Shown piece after piece: positions 10,763 to 21,254 of a stretch of DNA of 64,000 bases (its first letter is position 1; each line of letters begins with the position of its first letter). The stretch is from Notospermus geniculatus. Its lineage: Eukaryota > Nemertea > Pilidiophora > Heteronemertea > Lineidae. The stretch covers positions 140,874 to 204,873 of the forward strand of contig NMRB01000172.1 of the NCBI GenBank assembly GCA_002633025.1. Direction: 5' to 3'. Both the position numbers and the translations under genes were made by a program. The notes below the pieces were generated by a model. That model made no database searches. It saw nothing but the letters and a program-made list of their open reading frames with translations, and was not told the origin of the DNA.

Positions 10763-11155
10763 AGGGAGACATGCGAAAAATAATGCCCGGCAGGCACAAG
10801 TTGTCTTTGTTTTGATTAGCGCACAGCGCCGTCTGTTAATACGCGGTGACACTAAGCTACAGCACAGGCCCCTGGAGAGCTATCAGTGAGTTTAGAACAC
10901 GTATTTAACCAAAAAACACTAGTTTGTAAAAAACACACCCCGAGCTCACGAATTTGTGAGCTCGTGGTGTGTTTTTAGATAGGCCCTACGTGTTGCGTTT
11001 TTAGATACGTTTCGTTAGATACTTGTCCTAAACTCACTGATAGCTCTCCAGGGGCATGTGCTGTAGCTTAGTGTCACCCCGTATTAACAGACGGCGCTGT
11101 GCGCTAATCAAAGACAACTTGTGCCCGCCGGGCAATATTTTTCGCATGTCTCCCT
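10763..11155. mobile_element. 393-bp MITE with ~130-bp inverted repeats and TTAA duplication
   Basis: Ends AGGGAGACATGCGAAAAATA and its inverse, flanked by TTAA at 10759-10762 and 11156-11159. The arms carry CTTTGTTTTGATTAGCGCAC and GATAGCTCTCCAGGGGC-type blocks in mirror image. A loop at 10938-10980 contains a smaller palindrome, CACGAATTTGTG. The TTAA duplication points to the piggyBac type, by inference. Confidence 0.85.
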
Positions 11156-11376
11156 TTAAAGGACGGGATCTGATCGTGACCTTATGGATGAACAACGCAA
11201 ACTGCGCAAACGAAGTGTAGCGTGGTCCCGTGGCGATTCCGCAACTTCAGTCCCAAGAGAAATCTAGTCGGCTTGTGCAATGTGCTGACGAGGCACAGCA
11301 ACCAAATTTATAGCTTTAGACGGGATCCAAGTGCAAGAACCCCGCGACCGAACAGAACGTCCCGTAAAGTCCAGGT

Positions 11377-11723
11377 CCCGTATTCATAAAATTACTTAAA
11401 GGAGTTGGACGCCGAAGTTGTAAACACTCACTCACTGGTTCTCTATCCACGGACGCCAGCGGTGCTGCCACCTATTGTCGGTGATATGTACTGACGTGAA
11501 TATCGTGAGTGAGTTGCATCGGACCGGGAACCAGTCTAACGATCACGGGTGCTGCCACCTGCACGAAGGAATAAAAGTAGTTTGCCGACCATATTTGTAA
11601 ACAAACCAGCTTGTTTACAACTTCGGCGTCTAACTCCTTTAAGTCTAAGTATGACACTTATCCTTTGTTCAACACAAAAGATAAGTATCATACCTAGACT
11701 TAAGTAGCTTTATGAATACGGGG
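11377..11723. mobile_element. MITE with CCGTATTCATAAA ends, interrupted by another MITE
   Basis: The left end CCGTATTCATAAAATTACTT is mirrored on the right. After removing 11400-11638 plus one TTAA, the arms AAGTCTAAGTATGACACTTATC and GATAAGTATCATACCTAGACTT form a continuous hairpin. Confidence 0.8.
11400..11638. mobile_element. TTAA-type MITE (AGGAGTTNGACGCCGAAGTT ends), copy 1
   Basis: Flanked by TTAA at 11396-11399 and 11639-11642, and nested inside the MITE 11377-11723. Copy 2, in inverse orientation with its own TTAA pair, is at 14231-14480. It is 239 bp and non-coding. Confidence 0.85.
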
Positions 11724-11915
11724 CCTGGTCACACTGTGGCGACTTAGGTGGGCGAATCCCCCGAACTAGAATGAAATGGTCCATAGACCATTGTACGTGC
11801 CTCTCTCTGTCATTACACTATTATGTCCAGAGGGGTGAGCACATGGTCCATGGACCATTTCATTCTAGTTCGCGGGGATTCGCCCGTCTAAGTCCCCATA
11901 GTGTGACAGGGGCTT
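11722..11915. mobile_element. MITE with AGCCC..TCACACTG ends, copy 2
   Basis: Mirror image of 10138-10333 over most of its length (TCACACTGTGGCGACTTAGG left arm; CACATGGTCCATGGACCATT inside). It directly abuts the end of the preceding MITE. Confidence 0.8.
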
Positions 11916-11916
11916 A

Positions 11917-12071
11917 ATGCCCGCTGTACACGATCAAATTTTTCATCCAATTTTCTGAATATGCTCAATGAAGGCCTACATGCGGGTTTATACAGTGAAG
12001 CCCCAATATGCCCTGATTCTGAATTTCCAAAACAATTGGATGAAAAATTTGATCGTGTACAGTGGGGGCAT
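11917..12071. mobile_element. MITE with TGCCCGCTGTACACGATC ends
   Basis: The left arm TGTACACGATCAAATTTTTC...CCAATT is mirrored by AATTGG...GAAAAATTTGATCGTGTACA on the right, with TAA and TTA next to the ends. Half of one arm reappears alone at 36470-36493. Confidence 0.85.
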
Positions 12072-13551
12072 TATGCCCGAGCCACATGGTCCAATTTAAT
12101 TTGACCAAAAAAGTTTCAGCAAAAAATTTTATCGTGAAACTTTTGTTGACCACCGAATTTTTTAAACCTGAAAAAAAGCATTGCTGGGAAACAAACAGGC
12201 TTTAAAGTGACGTCGGTTTCGTTCCGTTGAAATGACCGATAAAAATCACACTTTTTAACGGAAAATTCAAACCTTTGCCAGAAATGCATTTTATAAAAAA
12301 TCAAGGTAATTTTTGTCTGAAAATGTGTCCTAAGTCCCTAAATATCTGCCGTAAAAAGCAAAAGGTAACCCACTGAAGATTTCGGGAAATATGTAAGTTT
12401 ATTAGCTGTGTATTAACTTATGATTAAGGGTGTACGTGGTACATGTACATCATTCCTTCACGGCCCATCTGGAATTTCCGTTACAGTTTATCCCGGCGAC
12501 GTCCACAACAGGGACTGCAAAATAAAGAGCACGTGCTTTTCCTTAAAATTGACGTCATAGAGCTTTTGGGGAGCTGCCTAGTCTCCGATATAATTTTGGT
12601 ACACTTTCTTTTGGCATTCTCGAAACTGCACTTCACTTGTACTCAAACTTTCTAACCATGAGTGTGTTCATGCAGTTTGAGCACATAATCAAAGTAAATG
12701 GTTTTGCTTCTTCGTTATTCTTTATATGCTTCGTCATTTTTTTGCTTAAAAAGAATTTTGACTTTAAAATGCGAGGATATTCATGGCCGCGCATGCGCAT
12801 TGTTGTTTTTTCTATTTTTAAGAGTGATGCAATATCAAGATAGCTTCCAAAATGGCGGAATGTGAAACGGTGGTGGGATATGTTTGTCCAAAAATGGAAT
12901 TAATGCTAAGTATCCTCAGTCAAAAAATTTGTTTTTGCCAAAAAATGAGTGCAACAGGGCCAGGAGCACTTTTGCCCTCGGTTTGGGAACAACCATGCAG
13001 TAAATGGCGATGATGATACTTGATCATTATCGGGTACTCGGGCCAAGGAAGGCATAAACATAGCAACCATGGCAACAGGGGTTGTTGGTGTACAAATTCA
13101 TCGTTTCCTGTAAATAGTCATTATTTTCATCCAAGATGAAACATCGTTTCATTTGCCCAATCAGCTGATTTTTGTCAATTTAAAACGCCCGCTAAAAAAT
13201 TGATGTGAACGGCCGCATTGGAAATAGACTACTAAACTCACAACAACAACAATTCATCTAATTTTGAAATCTGATTCCGAACCCGGGTAAGCATGCGCAT
13301 TGAGTTTTATTGACGTCATAACCGGTGGCAGATTTTCAACTCGAGTATGGTGTCCAGTTACAATTGAAACCACCTTTTCCGGCAAACATAAAGATCGGCC
13401 AATTACGAGGAATATACATAGGTTTATTCATACAATCATGTTGTAGAGGGTTTCTTGATACGCCTTCATGCCATTAGTAAGAACACGAGATATTGGTTAT
13501 TAATTTGTACAATTAAAAGCATTTTTTCAACAGAAAATTTTGTTTTCATGG
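12072..13551. other. Non-coding; no gene seen
   Basis: AT-rich sequence. The block 13367-13423 (ACCACCTTTTCCGG...GATCGGCCAATTACGAGGAA) recurs at 17845-17899, so at least that part is repetitive. I see no coding exon. Confidence 0.4.
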
Positions 13552-13857
13552 TTAAGTATCCATCATCAGTTTAAGACTCAACAATAGATCAATTTCACCC
13601 TCAATGGAAACATGTGAAAAATTAATAAGCTTTGTGTTGATTTCAAAAGGCCCCATCGAATCAGCTCTGTCGTATTCAAGATGATGGGAGATCGTGAATT
13701 TCACCTGATTGTGTGCATGATTTGACGATACGTTTTGTTTCCAATTTCTTTCTGCCCACTTGGACGCATGCGACTTAGTTCTTGGCAGGAATCCCTCGAT
13801 ATCTGTGGTCCCTTTGGGAGAGTGCAGTGTGTAGTGATACAGCATCATACTGTACAC
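13552..13857 (-). other. Possible orphan exon, unrecognised
   Basis: A 101-codon minus-strand frame with balanced composition (SKWAERNWKQNVSSNHAHNQ and HHLEYDRADSMGPFEINTKL). It has no recognised domain and no clear splice signals. It may be chance. Confidence 0.2.
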
Positions 13858-14183
13858 TGTTAGAAATTGTAAATTTTACAGTAGTAATTTTGCAGTAATT
13901 TTACAGAAAGTGCCTGCAGCAGAGTCCCCAGCACTTTCTGTAAATTTACATCATTTTTTAATGGTATGATTCATGTTTCCCTGTATTGGTTGGACTCCAT
14001 TTGACATCCCATTATGATGCCTTCTGGGAGCAGTATGAAAATATAATTTGGTCAGCCTCCAGTCAAGTCTCTCTTAACATTTATTTCAGTCTGTAGTTTT
14101 ACAGATCACGCTGTAATTTTACAAATCCAGTGCTGGGGACTCTGCTGCACAGATTTTCTGTAAAATCTTCTCTTATTTCTAAC
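13858..14183. mobile_element. MITE with TTAGAAAT ends and nested inner repeat
   Basis: The outer ends GTTAGAAAT and ATTTCTAAC are inverted. A longer inner inverted pair surrounds GCAGAGTCCCCAGCACTTTC (13918-13940) and its mirror CAGTGCTGGGGACTCTGC (14130-14147). Rich in TTTTACAG/CTGTAAAA. Confidence 0.6.
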
Positions 14184-14230
14184 ATTGTATGTAGTTTTGA
14201 TTCACAACTCGTACTCCCAACTGGTCTTAA

Positions 14231-14480
14231 AGGAGTTAGACGCCGAAGTTGTAAACAAGCTGGTTTGTTTACAAACATGGTCGGCAAACTAGTTTTATTC
14301 CTTCGTGAAGGTGACAGCACCAGTGGCGCCCCGTGATCGTTAGACTGGTGCCCGGTCCAATGCAACTCACTCACGATATTCACGTCAGTACAAATCATCG
14401 ACAATAGGTGGCAGCACCGCAGGCGTCGCGTGGATAGAGAACCAGTGAGTGAGTGTTTACAACTTGGACGTCCAGCTCCT
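14231..14480. mobile_element. TTAA-type MITE (AGGAGTTNGACGCCGAAGTT ends), copy 2
   Basis: Flanked by TTAA at 14227-14230 and 14481-14484, inverted relative to 11400-11638. The two copies share nearly the whole length with small differences. Confidence 0.85.
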
Positions 14481-14484
14481 TTAA

Positions 14485-15684
14485 GAGCTCAAGTGAGGTA
14501 CTGAATGGGCAACTCATTGAGTTAATTTACCAGGAAGGTTTTTGCAAAGTTTACTAATTTCTTTCAATGACGTAGAAACAGTCTAGAGTTTCTCATATTT
14601 GTTGTGCATGTGATTGCTTTCTGCTCAATATCTCGGATTCTCTCGTGTATCAATATCAAAGGAATGTCGCCAACAACATGAATTTTACAAAGCTTTACTT
14701 TTTCCTAAAGCCAACACGTAGGCGATCGGGTATTTCGAGGATGGCATAACTGTGAAATGCTGAAAGTAAACGGGAAGAGGCAGAATGCCCTGTTCCTCTC
14801 ATATGTAGCGGTACCGGTATTTTCTTGGACCTCACCAACGTTTACGATATAAAAGAATGGGAATCCAAATATTTCTGGCATGTTTTGTTCTCTCAGGATT
14901 TTGGCAGGTGTTTGGAAGAAAAGGTAATGATATTGTTGAGCTCCACCTCAGGGCATACGGCTCTGGTCATATGAATTTTTGAAATGTTATGAGTTGTGAC
15001 ACGCTGAATTGCCTGCGTAGTGATTTTGAAAACGGTTTATAATTCATCGTCAGCTTCAATATTGCTATTACAGTGGTTGCTGCAGCAGTCGACTTAATTG
15101 AGTGTTACAGTGCAGTATTGTTCAAGCTGTATTCACTACATCAGACTGCTGAGGCACTCAAGAACAAAATTTATTGGTGAATGCTTCGACGACATGCACA
15201 CCTGTAACTTTTGTGGCGATATCACTACCCACCAAAAAACCGGGAGTACTGCCGATCTGCCTAGCAGTGCATGGATCTCCTTATAATGTACCGGTATGCC
15301 TCTAACGGTTGTAGCTGATGCCTGGAGGATTTTGACAAAATGTTTTAAATCATCGATGTATCAAACTTATATCGCTTCAATGCCATAACGTCATTGATAT
15401 CTGCACATTTCATCTTTCTTTTCACCTGACAGCCAGCTTGTCTGTGAATCTTGATGGACAAGATAAGGATGTGAGGTAAACAAACCTCATTTACCTCATC
15501 AGCATCTGGCCATCAGGTCATAACTCCACTGCAGTGTATGACTTAGGGTAATTCTGGTTGATTCCAGCTCTTTCGTCGAATTTTGTTTTTAAGTTTATAA
15601 TGCCATACTTGGCACTCGGCTGATTCAATGTTTTTGAAAGCTTTCTGGACGTCATCACTGTGTTTCACAGGAATTTTGTCAGAT
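14485..15684. other. Non-coding; no gene seen
   Basis: No supported coding exon or paired repeat. Possibly the intron or upstream region of the LamG-type gene that follows. Confidence 0.35.
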
Positions 15685-16053
15685 GAATGAGGAACCCGCC
15701 TGCCGGAAATCCCGACAGGTCGGCGCTGCGAGCAGTGCGACCGAAACGACGTCATTGACGTCGTTTTGAGCGTTGACGTTGCGTCATGAAAACATGAGCT
15801 GTACATTTTTGTACAGGAAAAATGAGATAAAGACGTTGCCGAAATCGTCATCTATCTCTTCATAAAAGGAAAAAAGCATTGCAAAATTGCAGACATTTTC
15901 ATCTGCTACAAGATGGTGTAAATTTATATGCCAGGCGACCGAAACAAAAGGGTTATTTTCACGCCAGAAGTAAATGGAAATAACGTTAGAAAAAAGAAAC
16001 TTCGGTCGCAGCGCTCACAGCGCCACGTCGTTACTTTACTCCCGTTCCTCATT
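15685..16053. mobile_element. MITE with ATGAGGAACCCGC ends, copy 2
   Basis: Begins ATGAGGAACCCGCC and ends CCCGTTCCTCAT. Inverted relative to 3964-4323. It contains a small palindrome, AAACGACGTCATTGACGTCGTTT, near 15744-15767. Confidence 0.65.
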
Positions 16054-16090
16054 CACATTAAGACCTACCTATTATATTCATGTTTTGTAG

Positions 16091-16635
16091 GCTGAATGGA
16101 CATGCGACATTTGAAAAATCATACAAATTTGGTACGGTCCTATCATTTAATGATGACACAGCCAAGGCCACCACTCCTTATAAAGGTCTATTCAAATTAA
16201 AGAAATTCAGTATACTGTTTTATGGGAGGATAGAAAAGTTGGGGAGATTGAATTTTCTTTTCCAGTATAGAGCACAAGAAGGCGCTGCTACTTTTGCTTA
16301 CACCCGAGAAAACTATATCGGGATTTTAATGGCACGTTATCCAAATAGGTGGGATAATTACGCGAGGCCGTTAGAAGATAATGGATGACATTTTTTTGTT
16401 GTAACATTCCAAAATAGCCTAAACACAAAATTTTATGTAGATGGAAAAAAAGAGAAATTTGTTACGAACAGTCAGATGGATGCATCTAGCGTATATTCTG
16501 GTGACTTGAGAGAGGTCATAGACCTAGCAGCTCACTGGGAATATCCTGGCGCCGGCTTTATCGGAAAGATGGCCAAGTTCGAGATACATCCAGTCATTTT
16601 GTCTGCTGCTGCGGTTTGGGAGATGTACCAACGTG
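16091..16635 (+). pseudogene. LamG/concanavalin-A-like domain exon with in-frame TGA
   Basis: The exon is bounded by acceptor ttttgtag and donor G|GTATGT. It reads LNGHATFEKSYKFGTVLSF (first strand and loop of a LamG-like jelly roll), a middle part, then HFFVVTFQ...TKFYVDGKK and GFIGKMAKFEIHPVILSAAA...WEMY. The trio of LNG-A...G-LSF, W-H/F-V-V-T...YVDG and F-G-x-I-A-F-x-I-x-L-S is the usual signature of LamG/pentraxin-like domains in secreted or surface proteins. A TGA sits at 16385-16387 where a tryptophan (GWHF) is expected, so one base change would have broken it. The frame is clean on both sides. Upstream exons and a signal peptide are not seen. Confidence 0.65.
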
Positions 16636-17130
16636 GTATGTAGTAAAAGGGAGACACATACCAGCGTCCATCGCATCCGTTTAACGTCTCCGATCATCGC
16701 GACCGTCCAAACGGTTTTGGACGTATGGTAAACCATTGTGTGTGTCCGGCAACGATTATCAGTTCCTTTACCGCATCAGCTGATCGACGTACTTTAGCAA
16801 AAGTGAGTTTTCGCAAGCCTACCAAATAAGAAAAGTACGAAATAAGAAATTGGACTTCTCTTCAATGACCTAATGTATTTCTGGAGATGGTTGGTGCAAC
16901 AGATATCGCCCGCTGCAAGTGCGTCTTTTAGCGTATGACGCAAGACCGATAGAGTTGCGGTGTATAATACACTTGGAAATTTATCTTTCGTTTCCACTTC
17001 GAAAATTGCTCGTAGTTGCCAGTTGTGGTGATGCGTGGCCATCGGCAGCACACGAGACCAATCACTCAGTGGTGACGTCTGCTGTCAACCGGCAACTGCC
17101 ACAAAAATTGGCGTCCACGGAAATTGCCTT
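16636..17130. repeat. Copy of the large foldback arm (repeat R)
   Basis: 16800-17005 matches 43990-44205 and, inverted, 45275-45315 plus 52374-52490 (GAGTTTTCGCAA, TAATGTATTTCTGGAGATGG, GTATGACGCAAGACCGATAG). It preserves TCTTTTAGC at 16924-16932, the uninterrupted version of the site where the 7-kb element inserted. Confidence 0.75.
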
Positions 17131-17131
17131 A

Positions 17132-17331
17132 AGGCCTCTATACACTGAATGACAAAAGTCGAAATAAAGTCGCTACAATTGTTCGTTCCAAAATACTTTT
17201 TGTGGAAACGTTCCATGTTAAAATCTTCTGACACCTTTATGGAGTATTTCAACATGCGCCAGATCAAGTGTTGTCGAACTGACCATAGCAGCGACTAATT
17301 ACGACTTTTGTCATTCAGTGTATAGAGGCCT
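17132..17331. mobile_element. 200-bp MITE with TTA duplication (AGGCCTCTATACACTG ends)
   Basis: The ends AGGCCTCTATACACTGAATG and its mirror are flanked by TTA at 17129-17131 and 17332-17334. The inner arm is ACAAAAGTCG/CGACTTTTGT. A 3-bp TTA duplication with GGCC-type ends suggests PIF/Harbinger. Confidence 0.8.
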
Positions 17332-17642
17332 TTACGAGCAACGAAAGTCGTGACGAAAGTTTTAGAGGTGCCGGAACAGCTGCGCCACACAACGTTACTC
17401 CTCGGTACTACGATTCGTACGTTTAAGTTTCGTTTTCGTCAGGTCGTGGCAGTGACCTACAAAGACAGTGAAACCTACCTTAGCGAAGATGCCTTCCTTG
17501 AAGACACCCCTAATTAACGTCCGTTAGAACATTTTATACCACAGCCTCATGTTCCATTGATGTTTATTTTCTAACAGCCGTGGATTCAGTCCGGAATAGG
17601 TCAATTCTATTCATTAGGACTACCGGTTATTTCTATTTTCAG

Positions 17643-17845
17643 TTGGATCAGTTTTCTACAGAACCAATCACAAGATTGCTAACATCACAAAATATCAATT
17701 TGCCCGATCAGCATTGGAATGTATCAAATTATGCATCAATTATCAGTCACGTTGCAGGGACCTGCTCTACTTTGCTCGCACCGATGTCTGTGGATGCAAC
17801 CATAGAAAAACATGGGCAATTCCATTGTATACTGGTACACTACGC
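17643..17845 (+). CDS. PAN/apple-like cysteine-rich exon, partial gene
   Basis: After acceptor ttttcag at 17634-17640 the frame reads GSVFYRTNHKIANITKYQFA, then ECIKLCINYQSRCRDLLYFA and DVCGC. The spacing E-C-x3-C-x5-C...C-x-C after a hydrophobic lead-in is typical of PAN/apple domains, which often accompany LamG domains in secreted or surface proteins of marine invertebrates. A possible donor lies at ACTG|GTACAC near 17838. The exon runs into a repeat from 17845 (also at 13367-13423). It probably belongs to the same gene as the LamG exon 1 kb upstream. A longer open frame overlaps it but carries no domain. Confidence 0.5.
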
Positions 17846-18545
17846 AAACCACCTTTTCCGGGATACAGATCGGCCAATTACGAGGAATATACATAGGAAA
17901 AGTGATAGAAAGCCAACATTCGGTCAGTTGACCACTTTACTCACAAGTGGCCCTGTCCTAAGAGGTCAACGTGGCTGCTCTGTGAGTTCACCAGAACGGA
18001 TTTGCAAAGCTTTATTCATTTCTTTGAACAACGTACAAACTGACTTTTTAGATATGTTATGCAGCGGTCCATTAGGTAAACAGGACCTTAGAGAATATGT
18101 TGCAGAAATACACCTTCCCACTTTGAGTAATTTTTCATAATCTTACATCACCTGGTTAATCCAGGTCACTGACCTAACTGCACCTTGCACCCCTCTGGTT
18201 ATAAGTGAGCCATTCCAATCCTTTACAGATTAAGTAATCATGTGTATCAAGGCAAGGGGAATGCATAATGGTTACGGCCCAAACATGCTACACATTTAGC
18301 ACTGTAAAATCGTTAATTTTCATCGGATTTGAAAATTTAAAGCAGTTTTTTGATATAACAAAGAATTCTCTGTTCAACTGCATAACTTTCCAGCAAGGCA
18401 ACAGCCTATTTTCCATTTTGTTATAAATTAGGCAGAGAAGGAAAACAAATAGGATTACGCAAAATCCTGAGATCGCTCATCCAGACCCCTCGGAAACGCG
18501 TTCCACAGGGGTCAAAAGGGTCGATGGAGCCTAAGGAATGTAATG
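17845..18545. repeat. Interspersed repeat, partly shared with 42850-43300
   Basis: 18088-18545 and 42850-43300 align closely (GCACCTTGCACCCC, TTATAAGTGAGCCAT, CATGTGTATCAAGGCAAGG, TTCATCGGATTTGAAAATTT). 17845-17899 is shared with 13367-13423. Non-coding tail of an unidentified element, possibly a LINE. Confidence 0.6.
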
Positions 18546-19214
18546 TCAATGTAAACCCTTGACCCCCCTGGTCAGGGATCGACGCCAAATCGACGTCGAA
18601 TCTGCGGCGAATTCTGGACGATCCAATTTTCATCTACCGTTTATTTCCTGGCGATGTTGTAAATTTATGTTGGTGAAAAAATGTTGATACCCTGCATTGA
18701 AATAAAAATAATTTTGGCGAATATCTGGCGCGTAGCGAAATTCAAGCATTGCATTCCTGGCGATTGAGAGAAATCTTCGAAACGACGGCTTATCGTACTA
18801 TCACAACTATCGGACTCGGGACCAAATGTCAACAAAATGTTTTACATGCAATTTGATTGGCCGAGAGCATGATGGTGGTGTTAGTGATTTTTTTTTTACA
18901 AATTTCACTGCCAATTCCTTTTAATGGTGATTACCTGACGTACAACAGTATTCTGCAGGGTGAAAAACAGTCGAAGTCTGACCAGTGCTGCCGAGGGTGG
19001 TGAATTCCTGATGAGTGAACCCGCCACCCTGGGTGATAAAATGTCGATCCCTGGACGAATGAGATTTTTTTCAGTGTCGATTAAGTGCCAAACCCCTGAC
19101 CAGGGGGTCCAGGGTTTACATTGACCGCTGCATGATTTGATTGCTTTTAGCTCAATACCTTCACTCGCGATCAAAAGGTGGGTCTATGAGGAACAATCCT
19201 ACAAAGCTTTTCAC
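18546..19214. other. Non-coding; no gene seen
   Basis: 18530-18575 and 19090-19125 carry opposed GTAAACCC/CCCCTGGTC blocks (an inverted pair around GACCCCCCTGGTCAGG), so this ~550-bp span may be a MITE. Confidence 0.4.
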
Positions 19215-19360
19215 TTCCTTCTAAAGCTGCTTTTCCAGGAGGCGTTTGCGGACGCGGTTTCGGTGGCGGGAGCGGGTGCGACTGGAACAGCCAAAGGGAA
19301 ATACGTCGGACCGATTTTTCCACCCGCGCCCGCAAACGCCTCATGGTTACTTTTCCACGA
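19215..19360. mobile_element. MITE with GCTGCTTTTCCACGAGGCGT ends, copy 1
   Basis: Matches 23157-23308 and 23313-23459 (CGTTTGCGGACGCGGTTTCG; TTTTTCCACCCGCGCCCGCA). The right end is degenerate. Confidence 0.75.
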
Positions 19361-19985
19361 GGCGTTTTTTTTTCGTATCGCTCATGTAGCAGTTTTTTTT
19401 CCGCGCGGTATTGCGTCGTCATTAAGACCGCCACACACTCACAGTGTGGTGGTCTTCCTTCGTTTTACTGGAATTCTCTGGATCTCTTATTCTCTTTCTC
19501 TCTTTCTGGATCTCTCTCCATCCAATCTGGTGGTTTCAGGGGAATAAGTCAAGAATTAAGCCATGTATCACCACAAAACTTGCAGGGTTTGTAGATATGT
19601 GCAAAAGACAGGTCAAGTTCGTTTCCTGGCTTCATCCAAAAACGTTGAAGTATGAATTTCGATGATTTTTGTTGTTAAAATAGCTCAAGCCAAGGGGATT
19701 CCCCGTTTGACCGATTTAGCAGCATGAGTCGGATCTAAAAATAACACTGCCGCATTTCATGCACGTGGAGAGAACGGAGCATGCGCATTGGGACTATGCT
19801 GGGTTGCTACATTTGCCGCTCCACCCCTGCGGCACTACTGTCCGTTCCACAACAAAAGGGCTTCATCGCGCTTGCTCAGCTGCTGAAATCATCAAAACGA
19901 AGCACAACCTGTAGGTGAACTTTTTTGGTGTCAATGGGAACCATAGGAAGTGATGTTTTCCATTAGATTTGTGGTGTTCTGCTGT
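19361..19985. other. Non-coding, pyrimidine-rich
   Basis: Includes a T- and CT-rich stretch (19480-19520). No gene seen. Confidence 0.35.
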
Positions 19986-19989
19986 CAGC

Positions 19990-20308
19990 CAGATGCCCAT
20001 TTCGATTATGCAATGACCTTGACGATCAAAGGTCAAGGTCAAGGTCAAACTTGAGAATTTGAAATATCTATGCCCGTGATAGAGATAGAGACATAACAGC
20101 ACCCATACTTAAGTTATTAAGGCTGCCTATTTCAATTATGCAATGATCTTGATGATCAGAGGTCAAGGTCAAGGTCAAAGTTGATAATTTGAAGTATATC
20201 TTCCTGTGATACAGGTACAGGCATGATATCACCCATACTTAGGTTATTGAGGATGCCCATTTCGATTATGCAATGACCTTGACGATCAAAGGTCAAGATC
20301 AAGGTCCA
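19990..20308. repeat. Tandem repeat, about 2.5 copies of a ~128-bp unit with AGGTCA runs
   Basis: Each unit starts CCCATTTCGATTATGCAATG and contains two to three head-to-tail AGGTCA half-sites (AAAGGTCAAGGTCAAGGTCA). Copies begin near 19990, 20122 and 20250; the last is truncated. Confidence 0.85.
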
Positions 20309-21250
20309 TGCGCTGCGGAGGCATGGGCACCTGGTGAGTAGGTACAACAAACATGTACAAGGCGTCCGTTATGCATGTTATAATAGATAGCCGGGATAGA
20401 GAGCAAAGGTACATTTTGTTGCTCACAAGGTGGCCTAAAGTTGGGACAACATGCACGACCATGACGACAGACACCGTGCGATGAGGAATTTTCGTGTGTT
20501 GCTACGTTGAAAACATACCAATTTCAACCTCGACCGCAGGTGAAAAAGTGCGCGAATTTCAAACTGGGTAAACTTTAGTGCCCTAAAGTTTACCCAGGAT
20601 CGTCCTGGGTAGCTTTTAGGGTTACCCAGGTTGGTCCTGGGCAAACTTTAGGGTTACCCAGGACGACCTCTACCGATTCGGCTACACTTGCCTCAACCTA
20701 GGAAATGCGGAGGTTAATGTTGAGTTGGAATAAAAAATTTAGTTCTTTACCTCAAACATATTGCCATCCTTTCTTCAGGACATATTGGTTATCTGCAGTT
20801 TGTATGGTGTTTTGCAATGTCATCACGGATGTAGTCAAGTACAGTATGGTACTGTGTCAAATTCAACAGGAAGTACTCCTTGAATTTGTCCTCATATTTT
20901 TTTCAGATCGGGCATTAGGTTGACGAAATGTCCTTTTCGTTTCCAATCACGCAAAAATGGATGAACCCAGTATTTTCTCCGACGTGTCTCCGTCGCCAGG
21001 AAATGGGATATGATAATGTCTTCTTCCCCCTGTTCCTCATCGTCAAGTACACTGGTCAGGAGGCCAGCTGTTGTTGCCACGTCCATGTTCGCTTCGGGAA
21101 TGAGGTGGAAGTTCTTTGAAACGCACACTTTATTTGCTGAATTGACGCATTCGGTGTAACATTGTATCCGCGCGCGATTTTTTAAAATCGCACTGCAAAA
21201 CGCATACGAACCGCAAGCGCCAACCCATCGCGTTCAGTGTATCCCTAGCC
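20309..21250. other. Non-coding with a TTTACCCAGG repeat tract
   Basis: 20565-20665 contains repeated, partly inverted TTTAGGGTTACCCAGG motifs. 21155-21245 has a palindromic GCGATTTTTTAAAATCGC. No gene seen. Confidence 0.4.
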
Positions 21251-21254
21251 TTAA

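Noticed and set aside
17580-18140. Long plus-strand frame of 186 codons
   Set aside because: The cysteine-rich PAN-like signal is in another frame of the same DNA, and the second half is a repeat also found at 42850.
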